Source: Spirochaetia bacterium
GTDB taxonomy: Bacteria; Spirochaetota; Spirochaetia; Treponematales; Breznakiellaceae
Reading direction: 5' to 3'
Assembly: GCA_025997795.1 (NCBI GenBank)
Contig: BNVB01000045.1
Coordinates: forward strand, 1 to 21,525
Length of the DNA: 21,525 bases
Below are positions 9,901 to 16,088 of this stretch, piece after piece. Each line of letters opens with the position of its first letter. The first letter of the stretch is position 1. Both the position numbers and the translations under genes were made by a program. Below the pieces are notes generated by a model. The model did no database searches and had not been told where the DNA came from. It saw only the letters and a program-made list of their open reading frames with translations.

Positions 9901-11248
9901 TGCCCGTTTTACCCTGACGCTCAAAACCAATCTCATAGAGGGCCCTGGTTTTTTCCCAGCTTAAGGTACCCGCAATCGAAGAAAGTACCAGTTCTCCTAT
10001 GGAAAAATAGGGCGAGCCCAGATAGAGTCTATTGACCCCGCCGGGAGAAAAATTCAGGGTACCGTTTAAATCGCCGCTGCCGGTAAAGGTAAAATCCGAA
10101 AAAACCATTCTTCCCCGGGGCATAAAGGGATTAAATACAAGGTCTCCCTCATAACTGGCAAAACCGCGGCCTGCCTCCACATTGAAGCGGGAAAACACCA
10201 GCCGTTCCCGGTCTCCGTTCCCGACCAAAACAAAACCCCGGAGGGGTACATGAGCGGAAGCGCTTTCCTGTTTGTGTTCATGTTCCGCATTCAAATCAAA
10301 ACGGTAGACCAAAGCAGAAGCTGTGTCTTTATTCATAAGAAGGGAAGCATTTCCGGAAAGGCTCAGTCCCAGGGCCGCTTTTGCTTTTTCCAGCGGACCA
10401 AAAAACCGTACCATATTTCTGAGTAACAGTTTTTCCGCACTAAAAGAAAGGGAAAGATCACCATTGTCGAACCGGTACCTTGCGGAAAGTTCCAGAGCAA
10501 GCCCATCCTTGTCCCGTTCAAAGAAAATGCTGTCCCGGGAAAAGGAAACCGAAAAAACCTGTTTTTCAAGGGCAAATCCCCGGCCTTCAATGGAGTCTAT
10601 GCTTATGCGGACCATACCGTCATCAAACTGATCCGATACATCACCGTGGATTTGTCCCCCTATGGATATTCCCGCCGCCGCAGGTGTCTTTTGCCAGCTC
10701 CCCTCTGCCCGGATGCGGCCGTCTTTTATTTCGCCATCCAAAAAAATACCGGTAACAGCCAGGACGGTTCTTCCCCGGGAAAGGGAAAGACTGCCGTTCC
10801 GGAGAACTACCTGACATTCAGGGGGCAGAAAGATTTTTCCACCCTTGCGGGAAAAAAGTGAACGAAGATCACTATCCCGGTAGACATCAAAAAAAAGGGA
10901 AGGCCCTTCCAGAATCAGGTTCCGTATCACCCCGGCGCCTCTTCCACGGAGCAGATCCAGAAACGAGTATTCCAGATAAAACCGTTCAACGCGCATCAAA
11001 GCTTTTGTTTCTTCGCCAATGGTCAGATCACGGATTTCTACCATACCGATAAGGGAAGGGCTTAGGGAGCTATAACGGATGGGCCGGTTAAGGAATTTTT
11101 CTCCCTCGCCGACAAGCCCTTCCCGCACTATGGTAATATGCCTGTTGATTACCGCCATGAGGGGACGGAACAGGAGAGCGGTGGTTCCCGCCAGGGTCAA
11201 AAAAATAAGTAATTCTACAAACACAAGGCGTTTGGTACGAGTATCCAC
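6914..11248 (-). CDS. tamB: TamB/AsmA-like inter-membrane bridge protein (DUF490)
   Basis: This 1444-aa protein has one N-terminal membrane anchor (about residues 7-31), then an AsmA-like segment. A very long run of alternating beta-strands follows, which in this family builds a hydrophobic groove spanning the periplasm. From about 1110 onward it shows the C-terminal TamB (DUF490) domain, with segments such as FSMDGDVVLRGGEVLQLQRN, YIREGVLRFNGN, LSQLEIYSLLGQ and a final beta-rich end IRWNLRPKYEEYFYTG. TamB family proteins work in lipid transport to, or assembly of, the outer membrane. In Borrelia the homologue (BB0794, from memory) interacts with BamA, and the adjacency to bamA here fits. The start is GTG at 11246-11248 with an AGGGA-like site 6 nt upstream; no ATG alternative precedes the anchor. 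Confidence 0.92.
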   Translation of the reverse strand: MDTRTKRLVFVELLIFLTLAGTTALLFRPLMAVINRHITIVREGLVGEGEKFLNRPIRYSSLSPSLIGMVEIRDLTIGEETKALMRVERFYLEYSFLDLLRGRGAGVIRNLILEGPSLFFDVYRDSDLRSLFSRKGGKIFLPPECQVVLRNGSLSLSRGRTVLAVTGIFLDGEIKDGRIRAEGSWQKTPAAAGISIGGQIHGDVSDQFDDGMVRISIDSIEGRGFALEKQVFSVSFSRDSIFFERDKDGLALELSARYRFDNGDLSLSFSAEKLLLRNMVRFFGPLEKAKAALGLSLSGNASLLMNKDTASALVYRFDLNAEHEHKQESASAHVPLRGFVLVGNGDRERLVFSRFNVEAGRGFASYEGDLVFNPFMPRGRMVFSDFTFTGSGDLNGTLNFSPGGVNRLYLGSPYFSIGELVLSSIAGTLSWEKTRALYEIGFERQGKTGSFTSSGTYTLAVPGKPPQLEGRAALNDFPLTALLDMARPFVTLAAPGKMTQQAVLSMELLFVTDFTLLSYQTSRFSAALGSSLTVDASITGTEHDLSVSGGELRWRRGFAEFSLETDFSAYGSAVFSFQFSYLNFDYWLEGRYGNNTLAVWGPDNLSVRLEKEEDVWSGSAEAFGVAVPGRKRSTYLTFVSSLVYRSASSWDLLISRLELRGLRGRSQTGFFVHGAANQNGLNLDRIYYADQTVPLEGSAAAVWDTGFSVIDGSFVLKNGETETLSGDLFFEGGVLDFSGRASSFRLDRFMDNNNELKLTADLTGRFTNAEQYTVNIGLEALSGRAGDKTFSLGGRGLLDPERLLLSQLKLSAGELETEIPYLSVDRSAGRLETESRITGKVNDQYLGANLALGMNFRPGKNWLDLETTSFSGIIDVRRAYINDIAAPEPFAFVFTRIPSGENGEGMFRLSGGPGDMLHLEFRERSLLNGVITASLAAPSPVQGTIAGTLEKTFIDVWASGVFIDLESLWKIIPVNKVINFTGGFLSGETRLYGSIFDPEFAGTAWGSGVFLTVPQYVKEKIGPGTGLITLEGNEISFGPVAAPCGSGGGRVSGWIRLNRWIPSFNLDIEVDRSIPFDFDLSGVLASGNATGNLNLLMENKEIMTITGNLNANDTEITINPDEMNNARSTDMDIITDIYIKAGRRVEFIWPDPRTPVLRAYGEMGTGVRITGDTRIPHFSMDGDVVLRGGEVLQLQRNFYIREGVLRFNGNEPQIDPRISVRAELRDRNEDGPVTITMVIDNVPLSAIRPNGQTQMYIPRFESSPSLSQLEIYSLLGQAPSAGETPTARPVLNFGTEVILQTLVFHQAERLIRNTLGLDMFSFRTQFLQNAIYEAVRTREPDEPERRPATVGTYLDNTTIFAGKYLSPDLFLQGMFTFRYDEYQVQYGGIRVEPELGLDFRTPLFDIRWNLRPKYEEYFYTGQLSDPVAGYVSGQSITLIWRWSL

Positions 11249-11365
11249 CGGCAGTCCCTATAATTTTGAGCATAACCGTTTTAGACGGAAATTACCATTA
11301 TCAGTATCGGTATAAAAGGCAAAGAGCAGTGGTAGAACCGCTTTTTTCCATGGTACACTTGTACC
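11249..11365. other. Divergent intergenic region between tamB and tmk
   Basis: This 117-bp region separates two divergently transcribed units and must contain both promoters. I see AT-rich patches (for example TATAAA at 11311) but no convincing -35/-10 pair for tamB. The clearest element is the inverted repeat at the tmk end, listed separately. Confidence 0.5.
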
Positions 11366-11369
11366 ATGG
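11348..11369. promoter_or_regulatory. Perfect 10-bp inverted repeat over the tmk start codon (putative operator)
   Basis: The arms CCATGGTACA (11348-11357) and TGTACCATGG (11360-11369) are exact reverse complements separated by CT. The right arm contains the tmk ATG. The core TACA-CT-TGTA (11354-11363) has the form TACAnnTGTA, the operator pattern of CopY/BlaI-type repressors, although a match this short may be chance. As DNA it would be a good dimer binding site; as RNA it would fold over the start codon. A TACACT sequence within it (11354-11359), ending 6 nt before the ATG, could serve as a -10 box. Confidence 0.5.
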
Positions 11370-12085
11370 TTTTACGGAATTTTGCCGTCATCGAAGGATG
11401 TGACGGCAGCGGTACCACTACCCAGCTGGAACTGTTAAAACGGCGGCTGGATTACCGGGTTTCCTCCAAAGAAGGCCCCTGGGAATACCCCAAAAGGGCA
11501 TCCGGGAGTTTTGTGGCGGAAACAGAATCGTTCTACGATTCCCTGGCACTTTTTGCCACCGCCGAACCAACCCAGGGTCCGGTGGGGCTCCTGATCCGCC
11601 GTATTTTGCGGGGCGAAGAACAGGCGGAAAAGGAGACCCTGGCCCGGCTTTTTGCCGCTGACCGGACAGAACACCTCTATGCCCCGGGGGGCATTGTTGA
11701 ACGGTGCCGCCGGGGCGAATTGGCCGTATCGGACCGTTATACCCCCTCTTCCCTGGTGTACCAGGGCCTGGAATGCGGCAGGGAATTTGCGGCGGCCCTT
11801 AACGATTCCTTTCCCCTGCCGGAATTGCTCGTTTATCTGGACATTGATCCCGGCACCGCCATGGAACGGATCGGAAACCGAGGAGAAAAAGAAATCTACG
11901 AAAAGGCGGATTTTCAGGCCAGGGTACGGGAAGCCTATCTAGGCCTGCTCCCTGACTGGGAAAAAGAAGGGGTCCGCATCCTTTCCCTGGATGGCAAACA
12001 GCCCGCCGAAACACTGGCAAATGATATCTGGAGGGCCGTAACGGAAATGCCGATAATGCAAGGGAGTGAAAAACGCAGCGCGTAA
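11366..12085 (+). CDS. tmk: Thymidylate kinase (dTMP kinase), divergent P-loop
   Basis: Tmk phosphorylates dTMP to dTDP in dTTP synthesis. Family marks are the N-terminal strand and loop NFAVIEGCDGSGTTTQ (5-20), the EPTQGP segment (67-72), FAADRTEHL (96-104), and the DRY motif with its helix, SDRYTPSSLVYQG (122-134). The LID-like region NRGEKEIYEKADFQARV (171-187) follows. Two features are odd. Walker A normally reads GxxGxGK, but here residue 17 is Thr instead of Lys. There is also extra sequence at about 33-60, making 239 aa against the usual 205-215. The ATG has no Shine-Dalgarno site and lies in an inverted repeat; the conserved start of the domain leaves little room for another initiation codon. 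The last 20 nt overlap the next gene. Confidence 0.9.
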   Translation: MVLRNFAVIEGCDGSGTTTQLELLKRRLDYRVSSKEGPWEYPKRASGSFVAETESFYDSLALFATAEPTQGPVGLLIRRILRGEEQAEKETLARLFAADRTEHLYAPGGIVERCRRGELAVSDRYTPSSLVYQGLECGREFAAALNDSFPLPELLVYLDIDPGTAMERIGNRGEKEIYEKADFQARVREAYLGLLPDWEKEGVRILSLDGKQPAETLANDIWRAVTEMPIMQGSEKRSA

Positions 12086-12764
12086 CATTCCGGTTTTGTT
12101 GATCCTCGTCCTTTTAGCGGGCCTCCCGGCGCCGCTGGCGGAGGCGTATCCGGTAATGTACAAAGAACAGTACTATAAACTCTTTCATGTCCATTACAAT
12201 CAATATCCTGATGATACCATGGAAAATATCTTCTGGCTTGAACAGGCCCTTAAGTCTGCTTTTGCCAACCCCCTCTATGCCCTGGCCAAGGTGGAAACAG
12301 AGGAACAGTACGAAAAGTACTGTTACCTCTTTATGATGCACCTGAACTTAAAGATGATAGAACAGTACCTTTTTTTGGCCAACAAATGGAACAAACGGCA
12401 TGCCTATTTTTACAATGCCCCCTGGAAAGAGGAAAACCTTAAAAGTCTGGATATCGCCGAAACCTGTTTTAAAACTGCCCGGTATTACTGGACAGAAGCC
12501 CTGGGCTGGGCGGAAAAGGCCCGGGAACGGCGTTTCCTTTTTATGCATCTTCCCAAGGCGGAATTTTGGGAAGACGAGGCATACCGGATCATTGAGCAAA
12601 AAACCCTGGATTACGGCAGAACCATAGAGCGGGAGCTGGCCATGCTCCAGTCCGTCCGGGAGCAATTCCAGGCCATGGAAGGCCCGGAATCCCGGACAGA
12701 GCCCCGGACGGAACCGGGTCAGATAGAAGCGAGCCGGACAGAGCCGGGCGCCGGGGCGAACTAA
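12066..12764 (+). CDS. Secreted protein of unknown function, helix-rich
   Basis: I do not recognise a characterised family. The 232-aa product has a standard signal peptide (hydrophobic core VLLILVLLAG, cleavage after PLAEA at about 27). The mature part looks mainly helical and is rich in Tyr, Phe, Trp and charged residues. A low-complexity tail (about 206-232) contains repeated RTEP units. The start is GTG at 12066, overlapping the end of tmk by 20 nt, with AAGGGA touching it. That is too close for a normal ribosome site, so translation probably depends on coupling to tmk; a stop codon 12 nt upstream excludes an earlier start. I have a vague memory of a conserved hypothetical gene next to tmk in T. 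pallidum, which may be the same family. It converges with ligA, the stop codons overlapping. Confidence 0.8.
   Translation: MKNAARNIPVLLILVLLAGLPAPLAEAYPVMYKEQYYKLFHVHYNQYPDDTMENIFWLEQALKSAFANPLYALAKVETEEQYEKYCYLFMMHLNLKMIEQYLFLANKWNKRHAYFYNAPWKEENLKSLDIAETCFKTARYYWTEALGWAEKARERRFLFMHLPKAEFWEDEAYRIIEQKTLDYGRTIERELAMLQSVREQFQAMEGPESRTEPRTEPGQIEASRTEPGAGAN
12692..12745 (+). repeat. 12-bp direct repeats encoding RTEP units
   Basis: CCGGACAGAGCC occurs at 12692-12703 and again at 12734-12745. A variant CCGGACGGAACC follows the first copy directly at 12704-12715. They encode the RTEP repeats in the tail of the secreted protein. Confidence 0.7.
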
Positions 12765-12776
12765 AAAAGTTCGCCC
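12754..12776. terminator. Hairpin shared by two convergent genes, no clear U-tract
   Basis: GGGCGAACT (12754-12762) and AGTTCGCCC (12768-12776) form a perfect 9-bp stem around five A residues. Both stop codons lie in it: TAA of the upstream secreted-protein gene at 12762-12764 and, on the other strand, TAG of ligA at 12761-12763. It could act as a bidirectional terminator. Neither strand has a run of T after the stem, so it is not a classical intrinsic terminator. Confidence 0.5.
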
Positions 12777-14716
12777 TGGGGGGTGCCCGTTCCTCCCTTG
12801 GCAGATTTTTCCACCAGTGCAATAAAAGCGTCTTCATCGATAATCGGTATCCCCAGATTCCGGGCCTTGGTATTTTTTGCCGACCCCGATTCGGTATCGT
12901 TGGTAACAAGATACGAAAGATCCTTGCCCACCGAAGATTTAGCCGAAGCTCCCAGGGCCTTGACCTTTTCTTCCGCTGCACTCCGTTTCATGGTCCGCAG
13001 TTCCCCGGTAAAACAGAACGAAAGCCCCCGCAAGGGCTGATCCTCATCCCTTGGCGGCGGAGTTATGCTGATGATCCCCGCGTCCAGGATCTTTGTAATT
13101 TCCTCCGACAGGGCCGCGACTCCCTGTACGATGGTTTCTGCGGTAATACTCCCGATTCCCCATATTTTTGCCAAATCCTCCGGGGCAGCGGTCTTAAGGT
13201 TTTCCAGCGTATTGTAACCGGCAGAAACCGCCCGTTCCATGATATGCTCTCCCACTCCTTCCAGATCCAGACCGGCAATAAAGACCTGGAGGGGAAGCTC
13301 CCGTTTGGTCCTGATATGACGTATAACCTTGGCGGCGGATTGTTCCCCCATCCGTTCCAGTCCCGCCGCTTCTTCTGCCGTAAGGGTATACAGGTCGGAA
13401 ATGTTTTTGATCCTGCCGGAAGCAAAAAGCTGGCGCAGGAGCTTGTCCCCCAGCTCCCGGATATCCAATACGGACACCCACTTTTCCAGCCGGTGATGGA
13501 GCCGCTTGGGACAGTCCGCATTGGGACAAAGAAGCCGCGTTCCCTCATCCCGAAGCGGCGTATTACAGCTTCCGCAGACAGAAGGAAAGTTTATTTCTGC
13601 AAGCGGTTCCGGCGGCAGCGCCCCCTCCGGGGCAAGGCCCTCTATTTTGGGGATAATCTCCCCGCGTTTTACCACCGAAACAGCGGAACCAATTTTTAAG
13701 CCCATGGCCCGGATCATGTCAGGATTGTTAAGGTTTGCCCGTTGTACCGTGGTTCCCGCCAGACGTACCGGATCGATCACGCCGATGGGGGTATAGGTGG
13801 CGCCGGACTCGCTCCATTCCACTTCACGGAGTATACTGAATGCCGTTTCCAGTTCAAACTTAAAGGCAATCTGCCGTTCCGGACGGGCCCGGCGCAGATC
13901 CGCAGGGTCGGTGGTTTTGTCTTTTACCACAAGGCCGTCTATGTCAAAAGGAAGGGTTTCCCGTTTTACGGACACCTCTTCCCGATAGGCGATAATGGAA
14001 GCGGCATCGGAAAATTCTTTACATTCGGTCGCCGTAAACCCCTGTTCCTTAAGCCAGGCGATTTTTTCGGCTTCGTTTTTAAAAAAGCCGTCGTTCCCCG
14101 CAGCCGAAACATCATAGGTAATAAGGGTCAGGTCTTCGCTCCCTGTCCCGTCCTTGCGGCGCATAAGGCCGTTGGCGGCGTTCCGGCAATTTGCCTTGTC
14201 CTGGTACTTTTTCTGCCACACTTCGTGGGTCATGATCACTTCGCCGCGGACGCCGCCGGAAAATGCTGTTTTGAGCGAAGCCGCGACTCCCTTCATACGC
14301 CGGGCATTGGCGGTAATTTCATCGCCTATGGTTCCGTCTCCCCGGGTAACGGCTTTGGTAAGCCTGCCTTTTTCGTACTGCAGTTCCAGGCTTGCTCCGT
14401 CAAGTTTGTACTGGACAATAAAACCGCCAAAATCCCGGTTAACGAGCATCTTTTCCGCCCAGATGGTAAACTCACCGGGGTTGGCGGCCTTTTCCTGGCT
14501 TCCCATGGGGATAAGGTGTTTTGTTTTGGGAAAGCCGTCGCTGGTGTCCGCACCGACTTTTGCAAGTACCGGGTTTTTGGGGGCAAGGGTTTTTAATTCG
14601 TCCCAGAGCAGATCAAATTCCGCATCGGAAATTTCTGCCTCGCCGTTGTAGTAAGAAGCCTGGTACTTGACGATAAGCCGTTCCAGGGCTTCGATCCGTT
14701 CTTTGTTTCCAGCCAT
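12761..14716 (-). CDS. ligA: NAD-dependent DNA ligase LigA
   Basis: LigA seals nicks in DNA using NAD. The N-terminal Ia domain has the NAD-binding SYYNGEAEISDAEFD (21-35). The adenylation domain carries the catalytic Lys104 in KLDG, then TRGDG (124-128), RGEV (157-160), CRNAANG (177-183), DGLVVK (260-265) and AFKFE (284-288). An OB fold and a four-cysteine zinc finger (381, 384, 397, 402) follow, then helix-hairpin-helix repeats (about 415-550) and a C-terminal BRCT domain (about 562-637). At 651 aa it is slightly shorter than the usual 670. The stretch PMGSQEKA (70-77) differs from the common PMLSL form. The start ATG has AGAGG 6 nt upstream. It is the last gene of the ylxP operon, 20 nt after trmB. 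Confidence 0.96.
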   Translation of the reverse strand: MAGNKERIEALERLIVKYQASYYNGEAEISDAEFDLLWDELKTLAPKNPVLAKVGADTSDGFPKTKHLIPMGSQEKAANPGEFTIWAEKMLVNRDFGGFIVQYKLDGASLELQYEKGRLTKAVTRGDGTIGDEITANARRMKGVAASLKTAFSGGVRGEVIMTHEVWQKKYQDKANCRNAANGLMRRKDGTGSEDLTLITYDVSAAGNDGFFKNEAEKIAWLKEQGFTATECKEFSDAASIIAYREEVSVKRETLPFDIDGLVVKDKTTDPADLRRARPERQIAFKFELETAFSILREVEWSESGATYTPIGVIDPVRLAGTTVQRANLNNPDMIRAMGLKIGSAVSVVKRGEIIPKIEGLAPEGALPPEPLAEINFPSVCGSCNTPLRDEGTRLLCPNADCPKRLHHRLEKWVSVLDIRELGDKLLRQLFASGRIKNISDLYTLTAEEAAGLERMGEQSAAKVIRHIRTKRELPLQVFIAGLDLEGVGEHIMERAVSAGYNTLENLKTAAPEDLAKIWGIGSITAETIVQGVAALSEEITKILDAGIISITPPPRDEDQPLRGLSFCFTGELRTMKRSAAEEKVKALGASAKSSVGKDLSYLVTNDTESGSAKNTKARNLGIPIIDEDAFIALVEKSAKGGTGTPQGELF

Positions 14717-14736
14717 GTTATGCCTCTTTATCTTTC

Positions 14737-15420
14737 TTAAGTCTTAACGCGCTCCATATATATTTCCCGCACCAGGTGATTTTTGTCCAGCCCTTTTTTC
14801 TCAAACTTGGTCTGGACCCGCCATTCCAGGGGCGGCGCAAATCCCCCATGGGGATTGGTCAGCGCCGGAACCGCCGAAAAAACCTCAAGGGCGCTTTGTG
14901 CATATTCTTCCCAATCGCTAACAAAGTACACATAAGCGCCGGGGCATAAGCGGGAAGCAAGCAGTTCCGCAAAAGGTTTCTGGATAAGCCGCCGTTTGTG
15001 GTGCCGTTTTTTGGGCCAGGGGTCGGGAAAAAAGATATGAAAGGCCGCCGCCGAAACGGGGGCGATCATTTTTTGCACCACATCCACCGCATCGTGTTCG
15101 ATGATGCGGATATTGAGGAGGCCCCGGGTTTCCGCCTCCCAGATAAGTTTTCCTATGCCCGCCTTAAATACCTCGATGCCCACATAGTTTTTGTCAGGAT
15201 TGGCGGCGGCAATTTCTGCCGTGGCCCTTCCCATGCCAAAACCAATTTCCACGGTAACGGGTTTATTGTTACCAAAAGAAGCGGCAAAATCCGCTGGTTC
15301 GCCGGTATAGGGAATAAGGTAATGCCCTGTTTCATAACTACGGGTCTGGGCGGGGGTCATTCTTCCCGAACGGAGAACAAAACTTTTTAGATGAGCGGAA
15401 TCGCCGCCTGGATTATCCAT
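14737..15420 (-). CDS. trmB: tRNA (guanine-N7)-methyltransferase TrmB
   Basis: TrmB methylates G46 in the variable loop of tRNAs using S-adenosylmethionine. The 227-aa protein starts with the family-typical LKSFVLRSGRMTPAQ (11-25). It has the SAM-binding loop VEIGFGMG (57-64), an acidic residue after the next strand (GIEVF, 81-85), the signature FPDPWPKKRHHKRR (131-144), and the late TKFEKKG (204-210). The length is normal. ATG at 15418-15420 shares one base with the stop codon of the preceding lipoprotein gene (TGATG), so translation is coupled; no strong Shine-Dalgarno site is present. A later Met21 would cut off the conserved N-terminus. Confidence 0.95.
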   Translation of the reverse strand: MDNPGGDSAHLKSFVLRSGRMTPAQTRSYETGHYLIPYTGEPADFAASFGNNKPVTVEIGFGMGRATAEIAAANPDKNYVGIEVFKAGIGKLIWEAETRGLLNIRIIEHDAVDVVQKMIAPVSAAAFHIFFPDPWPKKRHHKRRLIQKPFAELLASRLCPGAYVYFVSDWEEYAQSALEVFSAVPALTNPHGGFAPPLEWRVQTKFEKKGLDKNHLVREIYMERVKT

Positions 15421-16082
15421 CAGTTGCGAAGGGGAACAATGTCGGTAAAAGCCGAAACAGACCGGCCGGGGTCTCTGGCCCAGAGGGCCAGTGATTCCGC
15501 CCGGGAAGGAAGCCCCAGGGCGGAAAGGTTTCCTTCCATTGACGGAGGTACTATGGTAAGGAGATAATTTCCTTCGTTGTCGTAGGCCAGGAGGTTTTGT
15601 TCCGGATAGCGGGAATCGATACGGTAGGTATCGCCGTTGATCACCAGAAGGGGGAATTCCCGTTCCGGGGCATCAAAACTTAGGGTCCGTTCCGCCCTGC
15701 TTCCTCCTTTGTCCACCAGCACCGCCCGGTAAAGACCCCGGGGCAGGGAACTGCCGTCTTCCATGGTGATGGATCTGCTTCCTATCCAGGCATCGCCATC
15801 CACGGTCTGGGTAATCCAGTTCTTGCTTACAAGCTGCCAGGAAAGACCCTCCCAATCGTGGTAGAGCCACAGTTCTTCCAGGTCTTCAATGCCGTCATTA
15901 TCCCGGGGAAGGACAAAAAAGGTAAATCGTTCCACCGGATTTCCGCCGTTTTCGTAACACACCAATTCCAGGGAACCGTAACTTATTTCCGGGACCGCCT
16001 GGGAACAGGAAAGAAACGCACAACAGCAAAGAAAAATCAACAAAAACCTCTTGCCGGAATCTACCATGGGGAATTTCACCAT
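15420..16082 (-). CDS. Putative lipoprotein of unknown function (220 aa)
   Basis: No family recognised. The N-terminus is basic, followed by a hydrophobic stretch FLLIFLCCCAFLSC. Cys26 in FLSC is a likely lipidation site by the relaxed spirochaete lipobox rule. The rest is a predicted beta-rich soluble domain with WLYHDWEG and a DGSSLPRGLYRAVLVDKGG segment. AGAGG lies only 3 nt before the ATG at 16080-16082; the GTG that forms codon 2 has 6-nt spacing and may be the real start. The gene begins 6 nt after the 387-aa gene, and its stop overlaps the trmB start, which places it firmly in the operon. It is probably attached to a membrane facing the periplasm or the surface. Confidence 0.75.
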   Translation of the reverse strand: MVKFPMVDSGKRFLLIFLCCCAFLSCSQAVPEISYGSLELVCYENGGNPVERFTFFVLPRDNDGIEDLEELWLYHDWEGLSWQLVSKNWITQTVDGDAWIGSRSITMEDGSSLPRGLYRAVLVDKGGSRAERTLSFDAPEREFPLLVINGDTYRIDSRYPEQNLLAYDNEGNYLLTIVPPSMEGNLSALGLPSRAESLALWARDPGRSVSAFTDIVPLRN

Positions 16083-16088
16083 AAGCCT

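Noticed and set aside
13742..14596. Long plus-strand open frame opposite ligA
   Set aside because: It is antisense to a fully supported ligA, and its translation shows no domain or plausible start signal.
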